DNA from: Streptomyces malaysiensis subsp. samsunensis
Lineage (GTDB): Bacteria; Actinomycetota; Actinomycetes; Streptomycetales; Streptomycetaceae
Length of the DNA stretch: 64,000 nucleotides
Reading direction: 5' to 3'
Assembly (NCBI RefSeq): GCF_024519315.1
Contig: NZ_JANIIC010000059.1
Span: 1-64,000 of the forward strand
The notes under the pieces are model-generated. The model did not search any database. It was not told where the DNA came from and saw nothing but the letters and a program-made list of their open reading frames with translations. A program made the position numbers and the translations under genes. Positions 59,265 through 64,000 of this stretch are shown one piece after another. Every line of letters starts with the position of its first letter. Position 1 is the first letter of the stretch.

Positions 59265-60890
59265 ATGTCCCCGTTGATGTCCGAGATCTCCCACCGAACA
59301 GCCCACGCCGCGGCCGGGATACCGCGGCGGTCGGTCCTCACCGCCGCGGCGGCCGGCGGCGCGCTCGGCGGCTCCGCCCTTCTGACCGGCTGCTCGGGAG
59401 CCGCCTCCGCGTCCCCGTCCAGGGCCGTGCCCACCCGCGGCCCGGCCGGGCGCCCCGACCGCGGCGGCACGCTGCGCATCGCCCGGCCGCCCGCCTCCGA
59501 TGCCGAGACCCTCGACCCGGCGAGCGCCCTGTCCGCGTACGAATACCTCGGCGCGCTCTACAACCGCCTGGTCCGGATCGGGTCCGACGGGGCCGTCGCC
59601 CCCGACCTCGCCGAGTCCTGGGAGCCCGATGCCAAGGCCACCACCTGGACCTTCCGGCTGCGCCGCGGTGTCACCTTCCACGACGGCCGCGCCTTCACCT
59701 CGGCCGATGCCGCCTACACGCTGCGCCACATCCTCGACAAAGCGACCGCCTCCCCACAGGCCCCCGTGCTGTCCCCGCTGGTCGACCCGGCCCGGCTGCG
59801 CACCCCCGACGCCCACACCCTGATCGTTCCGCTGAAGAGCCCGCACGCCGAGTTCCCCAGCCTGCTGACCCACTACAACTGTTATGTCGTCCCCGAGGGC
59901 AGCGCGCGCTCCATCGGCCGCACCGGCATCGGCACCGGCCCCTTCCGGCTCGCCTCCTTCACCGCCGCCGGGCCCGGCCGGGTCACCGCCTACGCCGACC
60001 ACTGGGCCGGGCGCCCGGTGCTGGACGCCATCGACTTCTACACCGTGGCCGATATGCAGGCCCGCTCGGGCGCCCTGCTCGCCGGGCAGGTCGATCTGCT
60101 CTCCCAGACCAATCTGGACTTCGCCACCGCCCGGGTCATCGCCGCCTCCGACCGCGCCACCATCGCCCGCGCCGAGAACGCCCAGTGGTACGTGCTGCCG
60201 ATGCTCACCACCGAGAAGCCCTTCACCGATGTGCGGGTGCGGCAGGCGATGAAGCTCGCCTACGACCCGGCGCACATCCTGAAGGCCGCCCTCCAGGGCG
60301 CGGGCACGGCCGGCTGGGACAACCCCGTCCCGCCGAACGACCCCGCCCACCTCGCGGCCCACCCCGCCCACGACCCCGAGCAGGCCCGCCATCTGCTGAA
60401 GAAGGCCGGGTACGAGCGGCTTGCGGTTGACCTCTACACCTCCGCGTACGACCCGATCTTCACGCCCATGGCCCTCGCCTACCAGGAGTCGGCCGGGCGC
60501 GCGGGCATCCGGATCCGGGTCAGGACGGCGGCCGCCGACTCGTACTACACCCAGATCTGGATGAAGAAGCCGCTCATGGCCACCTACTGGTACACCGGGC
60601 GCCCCATCGACCAGTTGCTCAACCAGGTCTTCCGCGGCGGCTCCTCGTACAACGAGACCGCCTGGTCCGACAAGGAGTTCGACGCGCTGCTCGACCGGGC
60701 CCGCCGGGAGATCGACGAGCACCGCAGGCGTGAGCTGTACGGACAGGCGCAGACGCTCGTGATCGAGCGGGGCGGGGCGATCACCCCGATGTTCGCCGAC
60801 CGGCTCGTCGGGATCTCCCGGAAGGTGCGCGGCTACGCCGAGCACGGCTTCGAGTTCGACTACCTCCACATCGGCCTGAAGGGGGCATGA
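59265..60890 (+). CDS. ABC transporter substrate-binding lipoprotein (peptide/nickel type)
   Basis: A 541-residue family-5 solute-binding protein. The N-terminus has a twin-arginine-like RRSVLTAAAAGG and a lipobox LLTGC, suggesting Tat-exported lipoprotein. Landmarks are GGTLRIARPPASDAETLDPA, TWTFRLRRGVTFHDGRAFTS, IGTGPFRLASFTAAGPGRVT and FTDVRVRQAMKLAYDPAHIL. It is coupled to the permease gene by ATGA overlap. Specificity for peptide or metal chelate cannot be read. Confidence 0.9.
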   Translation: MSPLMSEISHRTAHAAAGIPRRSVLTAAAAGGALGGSALLTGCSGAASASPSRAVPTRGPAGRPDRGGTLRIARPPASDAETLDPASALSAYEYLGALYNRLVRIGSDGAVAPDLAESWEPDAKATTWTFRLRRGVTFHDGRAFTSADAAYTLRHILDKATASPQAPVLSPLVDPARLRTPDAHTLIVPLKSPHAEFPSLLTHYNCYVVPEGSARSIGRTGIGTGPFRLASFTAAGPGRVTAYADHWAGRPVLDAIDFYTVADMQARSGALLAGQVDLLSQTNLDFATARVIAASDRATIARAENAQWYVLPMLTTEKPFTDVRVRQAMKLAYDPAHILKAALQGAGTAGWDNPVPPNDPAHLAAHPAHDPEQARHLLKKAGYERLAVDLYTSAYDPIFTPMALAYQESAGRAGIRIRVRTAAADSYYTQIWMKKPLMATYWYTGRPIDQLLNQVFRGGSSYNETAWSDKEFDALLDRARREIDEHRRRELYGQAQTLVIERGGAITPMFADRLVGISRKVRGYAEHGFEFDYLHIGLKGA

Positions 60891-61855
60891 GGGGCATGCT
60901 CACCTTCCTCGTCCGCCGGGTGGTCGCCGCGCTCGGCACCCTGCTGCTCTCCTCGGTCCTGGTCTTCCTGGCCGTCCAGGCGCTGCCCGGCGATGTGGCC
61001 ACCCAGGTGCTCGGCAGGGACGCCACCCCCGACGCGGTCGCCGCGCTGCGCAAGCAGATGGGGCTGGACCAGCCCGCCTGGGAGCGGTACGCGGAGTGGA
61101 TCAAGGGCGCGCTGCACGGCGACTTCGGCACCTCGCTGGTCACCACCAAACCGGTGGGCGGCGAGGTCGCCCAGCACCTCGGCAACTCCGCCCTGATCGC
61201 CGTCGTCACCGTCCTCTTCGCGGTGACCGGCTCCCTCGTCCTCGGCATCCTCGCCGGGCTCTACCGCGACCGCTGGCCCGACCACCTGATCTCCACGGTC
61301 AGCCTGATCGGGATGAGCGTCCCCGAATTCGTCGTGGCCACCGTGCTGGTGCTCGCCTTCTCCGTCACCGTGCCGGTGCTACCCGCCGTGGTGCTGTACG
61401 GACCGGGGGCCGGGGTCGGACAGCTGCTCCCGGCGGTCTGGCTGCCCGCCGCCTCGCTCGCGATCGTCATGGCCGCGTACATCGTGCGGATGGCCCGCAC
61501 CTCGGTGATCGACGTCATGGCGAGCGAATACGTCACCACCGCCCGGCTCAAGGGGCTGTCCACCTGGCGGGTGGTCACCCGGCACGCGCTGCCCAGCGCC
61601 CTGCTGCCCACGCTCCACGTCATCGCGCTCAATGTGGCCTGGCTGGTCGGCGGGGTCGCCGTGGTCGAGAACGTCTTCAACTACCCCGGCATCGGCAAGC
61701 TGCTGCTCACCTCCGTCCAGAACCGGGATCTGCCCGTCATCCAGGCCATCGCGCTCATCAGCGCCGTCGTCTACGTCGTCTGCAATCTCGCCGCCGACAT
61801 CGGCTCCATGGCCCTCAACCCCAGGCTCCGCACCCGAGGAGGGAGGATCCGATGA
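60887..61855 (+). CDS. ABC permease, DppB type
   Basis: A 322-residue permease with six hydrophobic segments. It has the typical start LVRRVVAALGTLLLSSVLVF, LPGDVATQVLGRDATPDAVA and the EAA-type loop EYVTTARLKGLSTWRVVTRH. Complete, unlike the truncated homologue at 22960-23460. Confidence 0.9.
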   Translation: MRGMLTFLVRRVVAALGTLLLSSVLVFLAVQALPGDVATQVLGRDATPDAVAALRKQMGLDQPAWERYAEWIKGALHGDFGTSLVTTKPVGGEVAQHLGNSALIAVVTVLFAVTGSLVLGILAGLYRDRWPDHLISTVSLIGMSVPEFVVATVLVLAFSVTVPVLPAVVLYGPGAGVGQLLPAVWLPAASLAIVMAAYIVRMARTSVIDVMASEYVTTARLKGLSTWRVVTRHALPSALLPTLHVIALNVAWLVGGVAVVENVFNYPGIGKLLLTSVQNRDLPVIQAIALISAVVYVVCNLAADIGSMALNPRLRTRGGRIR

Positions 61856-62766
61856 GCTTCCTGAAGGCATCCGCGGGCGTTGCCCCCGCCGCCGTCCCGC
61901 CGCCCGCGCCCGTGCGGCCCGGTTTCGCCGCCCGCACCTGGCGCACCGTGCGCTCCTCCCGCCCTGCCGCCATCGGGCTCGCGATTGTCGCCGTCCATGT
62001 GGTGGTCGCGCTGCTCGCGCCGCTGCTCACCCCGTACCACCCCACCACCGGCGACGCCTCGCACGCGCTGCTCGGGCCGAGCGCCGACCACTGGGCGGGC
62101 ACCGACCAGTACGGGCGCGATGTGCTGACCCGGGTGCTGTACGGCGGGCGGTACGCGCTCGGCGTCTCCGTCACCGCGACCGTCCTCACCATCGCCCTCG
62201 GCGCCGTCCTCGGCTGCGCGGCCGCGCTGCGCGGCGGCTGGCTGGACGATCTGCTGATGCGCGTCCTGGACGCGGTGCTGTCCCTCCCCGCGATCCTCGT
62301 CCTGCTGGTGATCGTCACCGCGCTGGGCACCGGATCCTCGGTCATCGTGCTGGCCATCGCCGTCGTCTGCGTACCCCAGGTGGTGCGGGTCGTGCGCGGC
62401 GCCGCGCTCGCCGTCGTCCCCCAGGACTACGTCACCGCGGCGCGCGCCCGTGGCGAGTCCACCTGGGCGATCCTGCGGCGCGAGGTGCTGCCCAACATCA
62501 CCGACGTGGTGTGCGTCGAATTCGCGATGCGGGCCTCCTGGGTGGTGCTGCTGATCTCCTCGCTGTCCTTCCTCGGCTTCGGCGCCGATCCGCCCACCCC
62601 CGACTGGGGGCTGATGGTCTCGGAGAACCGCACCGCCATCACCGTCGTCCCGATGGCCAGCCTCGCGCCCATCATCGCCCTGGCCACGATGGTGGTCGGG
62701 CTCAATCTCGCGGCCGACGGCCTGTCCAAGGCGTGGGGCGTGGACCGGATCAGGGAGGGCGCGTGA
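61852..62766 (+). CDS. ABC permease, DppC type
   Basis: A 304-residue permease with the DppC motif GTDQYGRDVLTRVLYGGRYA, six hydrophobic segments and the EAA loop QDYVTAARARGESTWAILRR. The start overlaps the DppB-type stop by four bases. Confidence 0.9.
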   Translation: MSFLKASAGVAPAAVPPPAPVRPGFAARTWRTVRSSRPAAIGLAIVAVHVVVALLAPLLTPYHPTTGDASHALLGPSADHWAGTDQYGRDVLTRVLYGGRYALGVSVTATVLTIALGAVLGCAAALRGGWLDDLLMRVLDAVLSLPAILVLLVIVTALGTGSSVIVLAIAVVCVPQVVRVVRGAALAVVPQDYVTAARARGESTWAILRREVLPNITDVVCVEFAMRASWVVLLISSLSFLGFGADPPTPDWGLMVSENRTAITVVPMASLAPIIALATMVVGLNLAADGLSKAWGVDRIREGA

Positions 62767-64000
62767 TGACATCGCTTCCGGCCCCCATCGTTTCCGTGGA
62801 CGAGCTGTCCGTCGCCTACCGCTCCGGCGGGCGCGAGGTGCCCGTCGTCCACGAGGTGTCGCTGGCGGTGAGCCCAGGCCGGACGCTGGCCCTGGTCGGC
62901 GAGTCGGGCAGCGGCAAATCGACGGTCGCCGCGACGCTGCTGGGGCATCTGCGGCATGGATCGCGGATCACGGGCGGGCGGGTCGCCGTGGACGGCCGCG
63001 ATGTCTTCGCACTCTCCGCGCGGGAGTTGCGGCGGCTGCGCGGCGGTACGGTCGCCATGGTCGCCCAGAACGCGGGCCACGCGCTGACGCCGTCCATGCG
63101 GATCGGACGGCAGATCGCGGAGGCGGGCGGCGAAGTGCCCGTCACGGAGCTCCTGGAACAGGTCCGGCTGCCGCGCCCCCGCGAGCTCGCCCGCCGCTAC
63201 CCGCACGAACTCTCCGGCGGACAGCAGCAGCGCGTCGCCATCGCGATGGCCATCGCGGCCCGGCCCAAGGTGCTCGTCCTGGACGAGCCCACCACCGGCC
63301 TCGACGTGATCACCCAGCGCGGGGTGCTCGACCTGATCGGCGCCCTGCGCGAAGAACTCGGCCTCGCCGCGGTGCTGGTCAGCCATGACCTCGGCGTGGT
63401 CGCGCACATGGCCGACGAGGTGTGTGTGATGCACGCCGGGCGCGTGGTCGAAGCCGCCCCCACCCGCCGCCTCTTCACCGCCCCCGCCGCCCCGTACACC
63501 CGCCGTCTGCTGTCCAGCGTCCCCCGCGTCACGGACGCCGGACTCGCGCTGGTCGGCGAGGACGGCACACGCGAGATCCGCCCCAGGGCGGAGGTGCCCG
63601 CGGACGCGGCGGAGGCGGTGTCCGTACGGCACGTGACGATCGACTACGGCACCGCCTCGCGGGCTGTGGACGGGGTCTCCTTCAGCGTGCGGCGCGGGGA
63701 AGTGCTGGCCCTGGTGGGCGAGTCGGGAAGCGGTAAGTCGACGATCGCGTGGGCGTTGGCGGGGCTGCGGGTGCCTTCGGGCGGGCGGATGAGGGCGGTG
63801 GCGGGGGGTTTGCGGGGTGGTGCGGCTGGGGGGTCGGCAGGGGGCTCGGCGGGCGCTGTGGCCGGCGGCTCGTCGGATGGTTCGTCCGGTGGTGCTTCCG
63901 GCGGCCCCTCTGCCGACTTGTCCGGTGCTGCGTCCGACCGCTCGGCTGGCCTCTCGCCCGGCGGCTCGGCCGGCGCCTGGTCCGGGGCCTCGTCCGGCGG
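62766..64000 (+). CDS. Fused double ABC ATPase (DppD-DppF type), 3' end outside the window
   Basis: At least 411 residues, open at the window edge. The first ATPase is complete: Walker A LALVGESGSGKSTVAATLLG, signature HELSGGQQQRVAIAMAIAAR, Walker B VLVLDEPTTGLDVIT, followed by a short linker. A second Walker A (LVGESGSGKSTIAWALAGLR) begins the fused DppF-type domain. Soon after it, from about 63778 to the window end, comes a Gly/Ser/Ala-rich stretch of at least 70 residues that does not look like an ATPase. ATG at 62766 has GGGAGGG upstream. Confidence 0.85.
   Translation, partial: MTSLPAPIVSVDELSVAYRSGGREVPVVHEVSLAVSPGRTLALVGESGSGKSTVAATLLGHLRHGSRITGGRVAVDGRDVFALSARELRRLRGGTVAMVAQNAGHALTPSMRIGRQIAEAGGEVPVTELLEQVRLPRPRELARRYPHELSGGQQQRVAIAMAIAARPKVLVLDEPTTGLDVITQRGVLDLIGALREELGLAAVLVSHDLGVVAHMADEVCVMHAGRVVEAAPTRRLFTAPAAPYTRRLLSSVPRVTDAGLALVGEDGTREIRPRAEVPADAAEAVSVRHVTIDYGTASRAVDGVSFSVRRGEVLALVGESGSGKSTIAWALAGLRVPSGGRMRAVAGGLRGGAAGGSAGGSAGAVAGGSSDGSSGGASGGPSADLSGAASDRSAGLSPGGSAGAWSGASSG

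Overview
This is high-GC DNA (roughly 70% or more) with GTG and TTG starts, heavy use of ATGA/GTGA start-stop overlaps, a mycothiol S-conjugate amidase, a gas-vesicle cluster and XRE, TetR, GntR and PucR-type regulators. This points to Streptomyces or a close relative. No database was searched; identities rest on recognised motifs and family knowledge.

Layout. 86-211: remnant of a MarR-type regulator. 254-3872 (minus): an eight-gene gas-vesicle operon gvpO-A-F-G-J-L-S-K, almost every junction touching or overlapping. 4097-11300: a FadR-type regulator divergent from an MFS transporter, a DhaK-DhaL kinase, an RpiB-like isomerase, a triose-phosphate-isomerase-like protein, a xylose-isomerase-like TIM barrel and a dehydrogenase. 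That set matches D-apionate catabolism through 3-oxo-isoapionate and L-erythrulose (ApnO, OiaC, LerK, LerI, DerI). 11625-15161: mfd. 15232-15902: vapBC. 16151-18990: a PucR-type regulator, a membrane-anchored coiled-coil protein and a DUF1330 protein. 19562-26179: gamma-glutamyltransferase with a peptide ABC operon in which one deletion has fused a dppB N-terminus to a dppD C-terminus, divergent from a FadR-type regulator. 26297-34973: an accessory stretch (lipoprotein, small membrane protein, RelE-like/DUF6247 pair, von Willebrand A protein, beta-helix membrane protein, two coupled small genes, XRE regulator, NUDIX, DUF2231).

35473-59000 looks like chromosomal core: DinB-like, msrA, a TPR-like protein, metB, a sigma-like protein with a small membrane protein, MarR, ilvA, a drrAB-type ABC exporter, greA, DUF4307, mca, a STAND/TPR ATPase, a thioredoxin-fold DUF255 protein, TetR, hemolysin III, pckG, a small conserved protein and an alanine-type aminotransferase. 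59265-64000 is an intact peptide/nickel-type ABC operon ending in a fused double ATPase cut by the window edge.

The most unusual structural theme is repetition. Tandem arrays of 22-133 bp sit in five convergent 3'-3' junctions. In two of them (behind metB and at the 26.3 kb lipoprotein) the units copy the last codons of the adjacent gene, including the stop codon. A separate dispersed intergenic element has one end that coincides with, and supplies, the stop codon of three genes. Several coding sequences also carry in-frame low-complexity expansions (TetR, sigma-like protein, membrane protein, ABC ATPase).
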